Source of the DNA: an uncultured Lachnospiraceae bacterium
Lineage (GTDB): Bacteria; Bacillota; Clostridia; Lachnospirales; Lachnospiraceae
NCBI GenBank assembly: GCA_944383265.1
Contig: CALWOX010000007.1
Span: forward strand, 62,001 to 126,000
Direction: 5' to 3'
Length of the DNA stretch: 64,000 nt
Shown: positions 38,611-47,886 of the stretch, piece after piece
Layout of the letters: the number at the start of each line of letters is the position of its first letter
Position numbering within the stretch: the first letter of the stretch is position 1
Notes under the pieces: model-generated
What the model was told of the DNA's origin: nothing
Database searches by the model: none
The model's input: only the letters and a program-made list of their open reading frames with translations
Made by a program: the position numbers and the translations under genes

Positions 38611-39530
38611 TAAAGACAACTCTGGTTATAATGGCGGCCGGAATCGGCTCCAGATATGGCGGAGGGATCAAGCAGCTTGCAAAGGTCGGACCCTCAGGAG
38701 AGATAATCATGGATTATTCCATCCATGACGCCCTGAAGGCGGGCTTTGACAAAACAGTTTTCATTATCCGAAAGGATATTGAGGACGACTTCAGAGAAAT
38801 AATAGGAAAAAGAATAGAAAAGATAACAGATGTTGATTATGCTTTTCAGGATATTAATGATCTTCCCGCAGGTTATACCGTGCCTGCGGGAAGAACTAAA
38901 CCCTGGGGAACAGGGCAGGCTATCCTTAGCATAAGAGGCAAGGTGGATACTCCCTTTGCCGCCATCAACGCGGATGATTACTACGGAGTACATTGCTTCA
39001 AGCATATTCACGACTATATGACTGAGAATCCTGATGCCACATCATCAGGAAAGCTTGACATATGTATGTCGGGATTCAGACTTGGAAATACTCTTTCCGA
39101 CAACGGTACTGTGACAAGAGGAGTATGCAATGTAAAAGACGGAATCCTGCAATCTGTTACAGAAACATTTGATATTTCGGAAAAAGCCGGTAAAATAGCA
39201 GGAAGGGACGCTTTTGGAAATGAAGTGGCACTTTCAGCAGACGATCCGGTCTCTATGAATATGTGGGGGCTTCCGCCCTCGATACTCGGAGAGCTTGAGG
39301 AGAGATTTCCTGTATTCCTTGACAGCATAAAGGAGGGAGATCTTAAGGCGGAATATCTTCTGCCTTCCGTTATAGACAGCCTTATAAAAGAAGGAAAGGC
39401 CTGCGTTAAAGTGCTTCCCACTGAAGACAAATGGTTTGGCGTTACCTATATCGAGGACAAGGAATCCGTTGAGAGATCCCTGAGAGACCTCGTAAATAAG
39501 GGTGTTTATAAGGAGAAACTCTTTGGATAG
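38607..39530 (+). CDS. Sugar-phosphate nucleotidyltransferase-like protein
   Basis: 307 residues of the GT-A-type NTP transferase fold. The nucleotide loop is MAAGIGSRYGGGIKQL and the metal-binding region is AAINADDYYG. It would join a sugar 1-phosphate, or a choline-like phosphate, to a nucleotide. The C-terminal part (about 240-307) has no left-handed helix domain. It overlaps ntpD by four bases and the following DUF5711-like gene by eight, so it is translated with the end of the ATPase operon. Substrate unknown. Confidence 0.82.
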   Translation: MIKTTLVIMAAGIGSRYGGGIKQLAKVGPSGEIIMDYSIHDALKAGFDKTVFIIRKDIEDDFREIIGKRIEKITDVDYAFQDINDLPAGYTVPAGRTKPWGTGQAILSIRGKVDTPFAAINADDYYGVHCFKHIHDYMTENPDATSSGKLDICMSGFRLGNTLSDNGTVTRGVCNVKDGILQSVTETFDISEKAGKIAGRDAFGNEVALSADDPVSMNMWGLPPSILGELEERFPVFLDSIKEGDLKAEYLLPSVIDSLIKEGKACVKVLPTEDKWFGVTYIEDKESVERSLRDLVNKGVYKEKLFG

Positions 39531-40764
39531 CAGAAATATCAACCGAGAGAGAAGAAAAAGACAATTAAAATCACGCATAATAAATAGCCAAGAGACTGAC
39601 GCTCCCAAGAGGGGATTCCTTAGGGGACGGCGGAAAGTCGTCTTGGCTATATTTGCCGCTCTTTGTATCATACTTGCGGCTGGATTTTTATACATAGATA
39701 ATAAGCATTATACAGGCTATTCTGTAGCCTGGGAGAGGGAGCTTGAACACGGAGACACCGGTACAGAGAGCTTTAAAGGGTATGAAAGCTTCTGTGGAGG
39801 TGTGATAAGCTACTCAAAGGATGGCGCGTCCTACACAAACTCTGAGGGAAAGGTCATCTGGGAGAGGAGCTATGAGATGACCAACCCCATAATTTCCGTG
39901 TGCGGAGAATATGCCGCTATCGCGGACAGAGGGAGCCACAATATTTATATTTTTAACGATGATATAAATACCGGCGCGGCCGAGTCAGTCCTCCCCATAA
40001 CAAAGATAGCTGTCTCGGGACAGGGAATAGTCTATGCCGTTTTGAGAGACTCTGAGGCTGACTACATTACAGCCTTTAACAATGACGGAAGTGCTGTGGT
40101 GCTCAGCATAAAGTCCGTGCTTACGGGAGACGGATATCCCTTTGATATTTCGGTCTCTCCCGACGGCACACAGCTGATATCGTCATATTATAAGCTGGAC
40201 GGAAGCAATGTGGTGACAAGCGTCATATTCAGAAACTTCGGCGAAGTCGGAGAGAGCGCAGATGCGAGGAAGGTAGTCGGCGGCTTCAGCGAGGAATTTC
40301 AGGGGCATATTCCCGGAAGAGTGCATTTTTCCGATAATACCTATTCTCAGGCTGTATATGACGGGGGCATAGTATTTTTCTCCACCAAGGTCCTGAATTC
40401 TCCCGAGATAATAAAGACAGTTACCTTTGAGGAGGAGATAAACTCTGTTGCTTTCAGCGATGATTATGTGGGGATCATATTGAACCGGGAATCGGCTGAA
40501 ATGCCTTACAGGCTTGAGATCTACAAAAAGAACGGTGGAAAGATATCTACCGTGGAGTTTGATTATCAGTATGACAGCTTTGAGATAGACGGAGGATATG
40601 TGCTTCTTTACACTGAAAACAGCTGCAGAGTGTACAATACCGGAGGAAAAGAGAAGCTTTCTGCGGATTTTGACCTTCAGGTATCGAAGATGATAAAGGG
40701 AAGATTTCCCGGAGAGTTCCTGCTTGTGGGAAACAACGTAATGCAGAAGATAAAGATGAGATAA
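39523..40764 (+). CDS. Membrane-anchored beta-propeller-like protein (DUF5711-like)
   Basis: 413 residues. A very basic cytoplasmic head (1-45) and one membrane helix (about 42-65) precede an extracellular part built of short repeating beta strands (ISYSKDGASYTNSEGKVIWE, ISVSPDGTQLISSYY), which suggests a WD40/PQQ-like propeller. The layout fits the DUF5711 family of Lachnospiraceae. I chose TTG 39523 because AAGGAG lies 7 bases upstream; GTG 39502 is possible. Function unknown, perhaps wall- or envelope-linked. Confidence 0.65.
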   Translation: MDSRNINRERRKRQLKSRIINSQETDAPKRGFLRGRRKVVLAIFAALCIILAAGFLYIDNKHYTGYSVAWERELEHGDTGTESFKGYESFCGGVISYSKDGASYTNSEGKVIWERSYEMTNPIISVCGEYAAIADRGSHNIYIFNDDINTGAAESVLPITKIAVSGQGIVYAVLRDSEADYITAFNNDGSAVVLSIKSVLTGDGYPFDISVSPDGTQLISSYYKLDGSNVVTSVIFRNFGEVGESADARKVVGGFSEEFQGHIPGRVHFSDNTYSQAVYDGGIVFFSTKVLNSPEIIKTVTFEEEINSVAFSDDYVGIILNRESAEMPYRLEIYKKNGGKISTVEFDYQYDSFEIDGGYVLLYTENSCRVYNTGGKEKLSADFDLQVSKMIKGRFPGEFLLVGNNVMQKIKMR

Positions 40765-40798
40765 AACAATAATAAGACAGTAATCGGAGGAGAACGGC

Positions 40799-41743
40799 AT
40801 GAAATACTGTGTCGGAGTTGACGTCGGAGGAACGTCGGTAAAGCTCGGTATATTTGAGGATACGGGCAGACTTATCATGAAATGGTCCATACCCACAAGG
40901 AAGGATGACGGAAGCGCTCATTTGTTTGAGGATATAGCCGAGAGCATAAATAAAAAGCTTGCGGATGCAAAGATATCAAAGGATGAGGTGACAGGAGTAG
41001 GTATGGGAGTTCCCGGGCCTGTCCTTCCCGACGGCTATGTGGAGGTATGTGTAAACCTCGGCCTCAAGGACAGATTTCCCGCAAGAGAGCTCTCCGCCCT
41101 AATGGACGGAATGCCTGTAAAGCTTTCAAACGATGCAAATATTGCAGCTCTCGGAGAAATGTGGCAGGGCGGCGGAAAAGGCTATGACTCCATATGCATG
41201 GTCACACTCGGAACAGGAGTAGGAGGAGGAATCATCCACGAAGGAAAGATAGTGAACGGAACTCACGGAATCGCCGGAGAGATAGGCCATATGCATGTGA
41301 CAGACGGTGAGGAGGAGGCCTGCAACTGCGGAGGACATGGCTGCCTTGAGCAATATGCCTCAGCCACAGGTATAGTGAGAGTGGCAAAGAGAAAGCTTGC
41401 TGAGGGAAATGTTAAATCAGGCCTGAGAGCATTTGGAGGAAAATTCAGTGCAAAGGACGTGTGCGATCTTGCAAAGTCAGGAGATGAGATAGCCCTTGAA
41501 ACTCTTGAGTACAGCATGGGAAAGCTGGGACTTGTGCTCTCATATGTGGCTATGTGCTCGGATCCGGAGGTATTTGTTATAGGCGGAGGTGTTTCAAAGG
41601 CGGGAGAATTTATCTCTGATATAATAATGAGACATCTCAATGCATACCTTAACATGATCAAAAAGAAAGAAAAGAATGTTGTCCTTGCGAAACTTGGAAA
41701 TGACGCCGGAATATACGGCGCGGCAAAAATGGTGCTGGAATAG
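40799..41743 (+). CDS. glk: ROK family glucokinase
   Basis: 314 residues. ATP-phosphate loop VDVGGTSVKLGIF, sugar-binding LSNDANIAALGEMW, second phosphate loop VTLGTGVGGGII, EIGHMHV and the zinc motif CNCGGHGCLEQYAS are present. It phosphorylates glucose to glucose-6-phosphate with ATP. CGGAGGAG precedes ATG 40799. It closes the operon before a shared terminator. Confidence 0.94.
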   Translation: MKYCVGVDVGGTSVKLGIFEDTGRLIMKWSIPTRKDDGSAHLFEDIAESINKKLADAKISKDEVTGVGMGVPGPVLPDGYVEVCVNLGLKDRFPARELSALMDGMPVKLSNDANIAALGEMWQGGGKGYDSICMVTLGTGVGGGIIHEGKIVNGTHGIAGEIGHMHVTDGEEEACNCGGHGCLEQYASATGIVRVAKRKLAEGNVKSGLRAFGGKFSAKDVCDLAKSGDEIALETLEYSMGKLGLVLSYVAMCSDPEVFVIGGGVSKAGEFISDIIMRHLNAYLNMIKKKEKNVVLAKLGNDAGIYGAAKMVLE

Positions 41744-41794
41744 AAAAGAGAAATAAAATTCCGAAATCAATTTTTTACAGTCGGAGAAAATAAG

Positions 41795-41838
41795 AAAGTG
41801 TCGCCAAATCGTAAATAACAGATTCGGCGGCACTTTTT
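41795..41838. terminator. Bidirectional terminator between glk and the histidine kinase
   Basis: A 16-base stem with one mismatch (41795-41810 with 41821-41836) and a 10-base loop, T tract on the right and A-rich flank on the left. It serves convergent genes. Confidence 0.88.
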
Positions 41839-41888
41839 GCGCTGTATAAAAAACTATCCTATTAATGTTTATTCGAAATTACTTAATA

Positions 41889-43298
41889 TTAATATGTTTC
41901 GTCCGCACATGGCAGTGAAAAAATAAACTCTGTGCCGACTTTTTCTGTGGAAACCACATCTATCTGCTCTCCGTGGGATTGGATTATTTCCTTTACTATG
42001 GCAAGGCCGAGTCCTGTGCCCTTTTTATCCTTTCCTCTCGAGGAATCGCTCTTATAGAACCTGTCCCAGATCTTTTTTATACTGTCTTTCGGTATACCTA
42101 TGCCGGTATCCTTTACAGATACAAAGGTCTTTCGTTGTCTTATGGTCACCTGGATATATATCACGGAATTGTCGTGACTGAATTTAATGGCATTATCCAC
42201 AAGGTTGTAGAGGACCTGTTGGATCTTTGAAAGATCCGCAAATACCTGTTCCTTCTCCTCGGCAAAGGTGAGATCAAAGCTGATGCCCCTCTTATTGCAT
42301 ACTCCCTCAAATGAGGTGCAGACGTCCTTTATCACAGCGTTTATATCAAATACAGACCTGCTTAAAAAGCCCTTTGAGTCAAGTGAATTCAGGGTGAGCA
42401 TGCCCTGAGTAAGCTTTGTGAGCCTTTCTGTTTCCGATATGACTCTTCCTATATATTTTTCGGTGAGCTCAGGTGGGATGGTCCCGTCAAGTATGGCCTC
42501 GAGATAGCCCTTTATGCTGGTGAGGGGAGACCTGAAGTCATGGGATACATTTGCGATAAAATCCTTCTGGTATTTTTCAAGATTGTTGAGCTCCCCTGCC
42601 ATGTAGTTTAAGGTCTGAGCAAGGTAGCCCATCTCGTCATGCTTATTGTCCATATCTATCTTGTAGGACAGATTCCCCTTTGCATACTCGTTTGCCCCGT
42701 CAGTTATCTTCTTAAGCGGAATATAGACCGTGAAGGTGAATACAGGGATTATTATCAGGGACAAAAGAAATATAATGGCTGCGGAAATATATATGATATT
42801 TATAAAGCTGTCGGATGCGGCCATTATAGAATTTATGGATTTGTGTATGAGTATATATCCTGTAGTGGTGTATCCTGAGATAAGCGGCGCTGACACCGTG
42901 AGCATATCTGAGGTGAACATGCCGCCGAAATTTCCCGTGGTATAAAGTCCCTGGCCGGAGGCGGGATTAAAGTCGGGGATGGTGACTCCGTTAAAGCTCC
43001 CCGAGTTGCTGTCAAGGACAATGAGTCCGCTGTCGTCTGCAACCCAGATATAGGCGTCAAGATATTCCGCGATTATGTCTATCTGAGAAGACACATTGCT
43101 TTCTATGTCGCCGTAGGAATTAAATATTTCGGTGTAGGTATCCGCCATTAGGGATGCCTCATTGTAGAGATTTTCCGATGTGCGGGACAGGAGAAAATCG
43201 TAGGTAAGGCGCGAAGAAATAAAGGCTACAGTGAGAAAACCCAGAAGCCCGAATACTATGTAGCCCAATATAAATTTTGTATAAAGAGACCTTCTCAT
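41889..43298 (-). CDS. Two-component sensor histidine kinase
   Basis: 469 residues. One helix (about 8-28), an extracellular sensor (about 30-165) and a second helix (about 167-190) lead into a HAMP domain (about 190-245). The HisKA motif is FIANVSHDFRSPLTSIKGYLE with the phosphorylated His. The ATPase domain has N (LVDNAIKFSHDN), G1 (DTGIGIP) and G2 (GTGLGLAIV) boxes. It lies 21 bases after its response regulator. The sensed signal is unknown; the layout resembles PhoR/WalK-like kinases. Confidence 0.93.
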   Translation of the reverse strand: MRRSLYTKFILGYIVFGLLGFLTVAFISSRLTYDFLLSRTSENLYNEASLMADTYTEIFNSYGDIESNVSSQIDIIAEYLDAYIWVADDSGLIVLDSNSGSFNGVTIPDFNPASGQGLYTTGNFGGMFTSDMLTVSAPLISGYTTTGYILIHKSINSIMAASDSFINIIYISAAIIFLLSLIIIPVFTFTVYIPLKKITDGANEYAKGNLSYKIDMDNKHDEMGYLAQTLNYMAGELNNLEKYQKDFIANVSHDFRSPLTSIKGYLEAILDGTIPPELTEKYIGRVISETERLTKLTQGMLTLNSLDSKGFLSRSVFDINAVIKDVCTSFEGVCNKRGISFDLTFAEEKEQVFADLSKIQQVLYNLVDNAIKFSHDNSVIYIQVTIRQRKTFVSVKDTGIGIPKDSIKKIWDRFYKSDSSRGKDKKGTGLGLAIVKEIIQSHGEQIDVVSTEKVGTEFIFSLPCADETY

Positions 43299-43319
43299 AA
43301 AACCGCCGCAAAGCTGATG

Positions 43320-44030
43320 CTATTTTTTTACCTCAAATTTGTATCCTATTCCCCAGACTGTGCTTATGGCCCAGCTGCTGTTGTCGCTGAGCTTTTCGCG
43401 CAGTCTCTTGATATGAACGTCGACAGTTCTCGTATCTCCCAGATACTCATAGCCCCAGATATGATCGAGAAGCTGTTCCCTTGTAAAAACCTGATTGGGA
43501 GATGAGGCAAGGAAATATAAAAGCTCAAGCTCCTTCGGAGGCATGTCGACCGTGTGCCCCTTATATATTACCGAATAATTTGTCAAATTCACTATAAGAT
43601 CGGGATACTCCACATAGTCGCCCTGGCGGGTCGAGCCGTCAGAGGCCTTCTGCATACAGCTTGTATATCTGCGAAGCACCGCCTTTACTCTTGCCACAAG
43701 CTCCTTTGAATCAAAGGGCTTTATAATGTAGTCGTCGGCTCCGAGCTCAAGGCCCAAGACCTTATCAAATACCTCACCCTTTGCGCTCATCATAATAACA
43801 GGGGTGTCATGCTCCATCCTCAGCTGACGGCATACCTGATATCCGTCGATTCCGGGAAGCATCAGGTCAAGGAGAACAAGATTCGGCTTGTAGAGTGATA
43901 TCTCTTTAAGGGCTTCCTCTCCGTCTCCGACTATTTTTGTGTCATAACACTCCTTGTTAAGATAAAGAGATATGAGCTCGGCTATGCTGTAGTCATCGTC
44001 AACTATCAAAATTTTTTGTCTGTCTGCCAT
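43320..44030 (-). CDS. OmpR/PhoB family response regulator
   Basis: 236 residues. The receiver domain has the acidic pocket VDDD and the phosphoacceptor Asp in LVLLDLMLPGIDGYQV, Thr/Ser switch in IMMSAKG and Lys in IIKPFDSKEL. The C-terminal winged helix (about 140-234) ends RTVDVHIKRLREKL and WGIGYKFE. GGAG precedes the ATG. It is paired with the downstream kinase and follows mutS2 by 46 bases. Confidence 0.95.
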   Translation of the reverse strand: MADRQKILIVDDDYSIAELISLYLNKECYDTKIVGDGEEALKEISLYKPNLVLLDLMLPGIDGYQVCRQLRMEHDTPVIMMSAKGEVFDKVLGLELGADDYIIKPFDSKELVARVKAVLRRYTSCMQKASDGSTRQGDYVEYPDLIVNLTNYSVIYKGHTVDMPPKELELLYFLASSPNQVFTREQLLDHIWGYEYLGDTRTVDVHIKRLREKLSDNSSWAISTVWGIGYKFEVKK

Positions 44031-44076
44031 TTTTATACTCCGAAAGGCTATGAATGCAACGATTCAAAAGCCGTAT

Positions 44077-46476
44077 TTACTTAAATGTGACTATTGTAAC
44101 TCCGGTATCACCCTCGCCGAATTCTCCGAGACGGTAGCTCTTTATGTAGTCAAGGCGTTTTAAGTGATTGTGAACCGCCTTTTTCAGAGCTCCTGTCCCT
44201 CTTCCGTGAACTATCCTTGCAGTGGAAAGATGGGCAAGGTATGCGTCATCAAGATACTTGTCAAGGACAGGTATAGCCTCGTCTGTAGTCATTCCTATGA
44301 GATTTATCTCAGGACTCACGGACATAGACTTCGGCTTAAAGCTGCTCTTTCCGGAGCTTCCGGAGCCGTTATATGAAGCCTTTTGGGAAATTCCGGGGCC
44401 TGATACAGTGCTTTCGTTAATAAGCTCGATATCCCTTGCGTTTACCTTTGACTTCATGATACCTATGCTGACAAAGAGGTTTCCGTTTTTGTCGGGGAGG
44501 CTGCTCACGGTTCCCGTGATATTGTTCATAAGAGGAAGCCTTACGCCGTCACCTATCTTAAGCTTCTTCGGAGAAACGGGCTTTTCGGGACCCTTGACCT
44601 TCATGCCAAGTCCTGATTCCGTCTCCTTAAGCTTTTCGCGAAGCTTTTGGCGCTCGCCCTCGACTGCAGTCTGAAGCCCTGCTCCTGAGGAAAGCTTATT
44701 TATATTCCTTATGGTCTTGTCAGCAGTCTCTTTTGCATCTTTTAGTATCCTTTGTGCTTCCGAGCGGGCGTCTCTGAGGATCTTTTCGCGGCTTTCGTCT
44801 ATTCTGGATTCCTTTGCCTTTATCCTTGAGCGAAGGATCTCGATCTCCTTTTTGTAGCTCTCGGTCTCTTCTCTGTTTCTTTCTATCCTTATCCTGTCGG
44901 CCTCAAGCTTTTGTATAACGTCCTCGAAGCTTTCCGCCTCCGCCTTGATATGCTTCCTTGCTTCATCGATTATGTAGTCGGGAAGTCCGAGGCGCTTTGA
45001 TATGGCAAAGGCATTGGACTTTCCCGGTATTCCTATAAGGAGCCTGTAGGTGGGCCTCAGGGTTGAGACATCAAATTCACAGCAGGCATTCTCGACACCC
45101 TCAGTCTCAAGAGCATATATCTTAAGCTCCGAGTAATGAGTGGTGGCCACCGTGCGGGTCTTCATATTGTGGAGAAAGCCCAGTATAGCCATGGCAAGGG
45201 CCGCACCCTCGGTGGGATCTGTACCCGCCCCAAGCTCATCAAAAAGACAGAGAGAATTGCTGTCCGCCTTCTGAAGGATGTCAACTATGTTTGTCATGTG
45301 GGCGGAGAAGGTGGAGAGGCTCTGCTCAATGCTTTGCTCATCGCCTATATCCGCGTAGACCTCATCAAATATCCCGAGCCTTGAGCCCTCGTCCGCAGGT
45401 ATATGAAGCCCCGCCTGTCCCATGAGTGTGAAAAGTCCTGTGGTCTTCAGTGAGACTGTCTTTCCTCCGGTGTTAGGTCCCGTGATCACGAGAAGATCAA
45501 ATTCCTCTCCCAGACGAATGTCTATGGGGACGACCTTTTCGCGAGGGATAAGGGGATGCCTTGCGGATTTTATGTCTATTATCTTTTCTGTATTAAATAC
45601 AGGCTCGGTGCCCCTGTAGGATGCCGAAAATACAGCCTTTGCAAATATGACGTCAAGAGTCGTAAGGGCCTTAAGGTCCTCGCGAAGCTCCCCGGTGTGA
45701 GAAGAAAGCTCGGCGCTTAAGGCGACAAGAACAGCCTCTATCTCCTTTTTCTCGTCAGCGTAGAGCTCCCTCAGATCATTATTGAGCTTTACTACAGATG
45801 CGGGCTCTATAAAGAGGGTGGAGCCTGTGGAGGAGGCGTCATGGACCATACCTGAGACAAGGGACTTGTACTCGGCTTTTACAGGCAGACAGTATCTTCC
45901 GTCTCTTTGTGTGATTATGGCATCCTGAAGATAATTCCTGTAGGAATTTAAAGCTGCCTGCATAGCGCTGTGGATTCGGTCGGAGCTGAGCCTTATCTGC
46001 CTCCTCACATGTCTGAGTCCCGGGGAGGCGTCATCGCTTATCTCCTCCTCGGATATGATGCATCGCTTTATCTCATTATTTACAGGAGTGAGAGGTGCAA
46101 GCTCTGAAAACAGCTCCGTAAGGCTGTCCGAGAGCTCCTCCTTGTCATCCGATCTGTCGTAGGATTTTGCGCGGGCGCAGACAGTGAGAAGAGAGCTCAC
46201 ACAAAGAAGCTCATGAGCATTCAATGAGCTTCCGACCTCAAGTCTCTTAAGAGATTCACCTATGTCCTTTACCCCGGAGAAGGAAAGAGAGCTTCCTTTA
46301 AGTCTCATTCTGTTAAGAGCATCCGAGGTGTTTTTAAGAAGCTCCTTTATCCTCTGCGGGTCAGTCTGCGGCACCAATCTGAGGCATTTTTCCTTTCCCT
46401 TTGCGGAGGTGGCGCAGTCTGAAAGGAGCTTGAGTATCTTGTCAAATTCCAATGTTTTTAATGCTTTAGTATTCAT
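44077..46476 (-). CDS. mutS2: Endonuclease MutS2
   Basis: 799 residues. It lacks the mismatch-recognition domain of MutS. The ATPase has Walker A VITGPNTGGKTVSLKTTG and the signature DEQSIEQSLSTFSAHM, LCLFDELGAGTDPTEGAAL. A coiled coil (about 515-620) and a KOW-like region precede the C-terminal Smr nuclease (ARIVHGRGTGALKKAV). MutS2 acts in anti-recombination and, as RqcU, in rescue of collided ribosomes. There is no ribosome site; the -10 hexamer lies only 8 bases from the A of the ATG, so the mRNA may be leaderless. Confidence 0.95.
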   Translation of the reverse strand: MNTKALKTLEFDKILKLLSDCATSAKGKEKCLRLVPQTDPQRIKELLKNTSDALNRMRLKGSSLSFSGVKDIGESLKRLEVGSSLNAHELLCVSSLLTVCARAKSYDRSDDKEELSDSLTELFSELAPLTPVNNEIKRCIISEEEISDDASPGLRHVRRQIRLSSDRIHSAMQAALNSYRNYLQDAIITQRDGRYCLPVKAEYKSLVSGMVHDASSTGSTLFIEPASVVKLNNDLRELYADEKKEIEAVLVALSAELSSHTGELREDLKALTTLDVIFAKAVFSASYRGTEPVFNTEKIIDIKSARHPLIPREKVVPIDIRLGEEFDLLVITGPNTGGKTVSLKTTGLFTLMGQAGLHIPADEGSRLGIFDEVYADIGDEQSIEQSLSTFSAHMTNIVDILQKADSNSLCLFDELGAGTDPTEGAALAMAILGFLHNMKTRTVATTHYSELKIYALETEGVENACCEFDVSTLRPTYRLLIGIPGKSNAFAISKRLGLPDYIIDEARKHIKAEAESFEDVIQKLEADRIRIERNREETESYKKEIEILRSRIKAKESRIDESREKILRDARSEAQRILKDAKETADKTIRNINKLSSGAGLQTAVEGERQKLREKLKETESGLGMKVKGPEKPVSPKKLKIGDGVRLPLMNNITGTVSSLPDKNGNLFVSIGIMKSKVNARDIELINESTVSGPGISQKASYNGSGSSGKSSFKPKSMSVSPEINLIGMTTDEAIPVLDKYLDDAYLAHLSTARIVHGRGTGALKKAVHNHLKRLDYIKSYRLGEFGEGDTGVTIVTFK

Positions 46477-46483
46477 GGCTTCA

Positions 46484-46492
46484 ATTATAGCA
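46484..46492 (-). promoter_or_regulatory. Extended -10 promoter of mutS2
   Basis: On the minus strand TGC-TATAAT (46492-46484) is followed by seven bases and then the mutS2 ATG at 46476. The -35 region is poor, as is normal for extended -10 promoters. Transcription would begin at or one base from the start codon. Confidence 0.6.
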
Positions 46493-46520
46493 TGACAGGG
46501 AATGCTTTTCTATGTTTTTC

Positions 46521-46549
46521 TTGCATATACAGGTACTAAAAAGTATAAT
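46521..46549 (+). promoter_or_regulatory. Promoter of the HtrA-like gene
   Basis: TTGCAT (46521-46526), exactly 17 bases, perfect TATAAT (46544-46549). The A of ATG 46556 is 7 bases downstream, the normal distance to a transcription start, and no ribosome site is present. Confidence 0.7.
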
Positions 46550-46555
46550 GTAGCT

Positions 46556-47854
46556 ATGGCTGAAAATGAGAAGGATAAGAGAAAATTTATCAGCGAAAAG
46601 ATAGTCGGAAGGCCTATCACATTGAAGCATGCGGGGAAGCGTATCCTGCTTGCTCTTTTGTGCGGCCTTGTTTTCGGTGCGGCTGCGGCATTTTCAATGA
46701 TACTGATAAATAAGCTCTCACCGGATCATGGCAGTGAAAATATTTCAGAGTCGGTGCCTTCAGGAGAGTCAAAGGACAGCTCCTATGATGAGACTCCTGA
46801 GGATGAGACTGAGGAGACCGGGGAGACGGAAGTACTTGAAGAGACGGAGCCCATAGAGGATATAGTAAGGACAGAGGTGGAGAACCACGAGTACAGCAGA
46901 GCGGATTTCGAGTCCATTATCTCAAATGTAAAGGAGATAAAGCTTGAGGTCGAAAAGAGCGTGGTCACTGTGAGATCTGTCTCCTCCGACAGGGGATGGT
47001 TCAACGACCCTATAGACACGGTAGATAATTACTCCGGAATAATAATAGGCCGTGAGGGAGGCAGTATAGATATCCTTACCACAGAGGGAGCTGTAATAAA
47101 CGCCGACAGCCTTGAGATAATATTTTCAAACGGAACAAAAGCTGCCGCAGAGACTGTACGCTCTTCCCACTATGACAATATCGCTGTCATAAGGGTGAGA
47201 GAGGAGGGCATTTCGGGAGAGGCCCTCTCAGGTATCGAGCCTGTAACCTGGGGAAATGCCGCGGCGGCGGACACAGGTGATTTTATAATAGCGGCGGGTG
47301 CGCCTTTAGGCGTGGTGAATTCTTATGACTACGGCTTTATAAATTTTGTGTATGAAAATGCGCCTTCACCTGACGATGAGATAAAGAGGCTTTACACGGA
47401 TGTACGGTCGGATTCCAAGATGGGAACCTTTATCTTTGACGATTCCGGAAGATTCATAGGCTTTGCTCAGGGGGCGGACTCGGAGATGTCCGCAACAGGC
47501 GTAGCTTCGGCATCAAACTATATAAAGGTGATAGAAAAGCTTGCCGCAGGTACGGCTATCCCCTTTATAGGAATAGAGGGGCAGGCGGTGAACAATGACA
47601 TGAAGGCAAGCGGAATGCCTGAGGGAGTATATGTCACCGGCGTGATCGAGGACAGCCCGGCTTACGCTGCGGGCATACGCAGAGGCGATATCGTGACATC
47701 CATAGCGGACACAGCATGCTCTGATATATCGGAATTTTCGCGGGTATTGTCGGGACTTTCTTATGAAAGCCCTGTAAAGCTTTTGGTCTCGAGGCAGGGA
47801 GCGGGAAACGAGTATCAGGAGATGGAATTCAACATGATAGTCGGAGCAAGATAA
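46556..47854 (+). CDS. HtrA/DegP-like membrane protein with a degenerate catalytic triad and a PDZ domain
   Basis: 432 residues. Cytoplasmic head (1-25), one membrane helix (about 27-50), an acidic linker (55-110), a trypsin-like domain (about 125-320) and a PDZ domain (about 325-430: GVYVTGVIEDSPAYAAGIRRGDIVTSI). In the trypsin-like domain only the Asp is kept (Asp207 in YDNIAVIRV). The region of the catalytic His reads ILTTEGAV instead of LTNxHVV, and GNSGG is replaced by SKMGT (Met289 at the Ser place). It is therefore probably a non-proteolytic scaffold or sensor. No ribosome site precedes ATG 46556; an upstream in-frame ATG at 46502 lies before the promoter. Confidence 0.75.
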   Translation: MAENEKDKRKFISEKIVGRPITLKHAGKRILLALLCGLVFGAAAAFSMILINKLSPDHGSENISESVPSGESKDSSYDETPEDETEETGETEVLEETEPIEDIVRTEVENHEYSRADFESIISNVKEIKLEVEKSVVTVRSVSSDRGWFNDPIDTVDNYSGIIIGREGGSIDILTTEGAVINADSLEIIFSNGTKAAAETVRSSHYDNIAVIRVREEGISGEALSGIEPVTWGNAAAADTGDFIIAAGAPLGVVNSYDYGFINFVYENAPSPDDEIKRLYTDVRSDSKMGTFIFDDSGRFIGFAQGADSEMSATGVASASNYIKVIEKLAAGTAIPFIGIEGQAVNNDMKASGMPEGVYVTGVIEDSPAYAAGIRRGDIVTSIADTACSDISEFSRVLSGLSYESPVKLLVSRQGAGNEYQEMEFNMIVGAR

Positions 47855-47886
47855 CTACAAATAAGAGGACAACAGGAGAAATTCAG

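Noticed and set aside
40183-40896. A 237-codon minus-strand frame opposite the DUF5711-like gene and the start of glk
   Set aside because: Antisense shadow that crosses two plus-strand genes; no promoter, ribosome site or domain.
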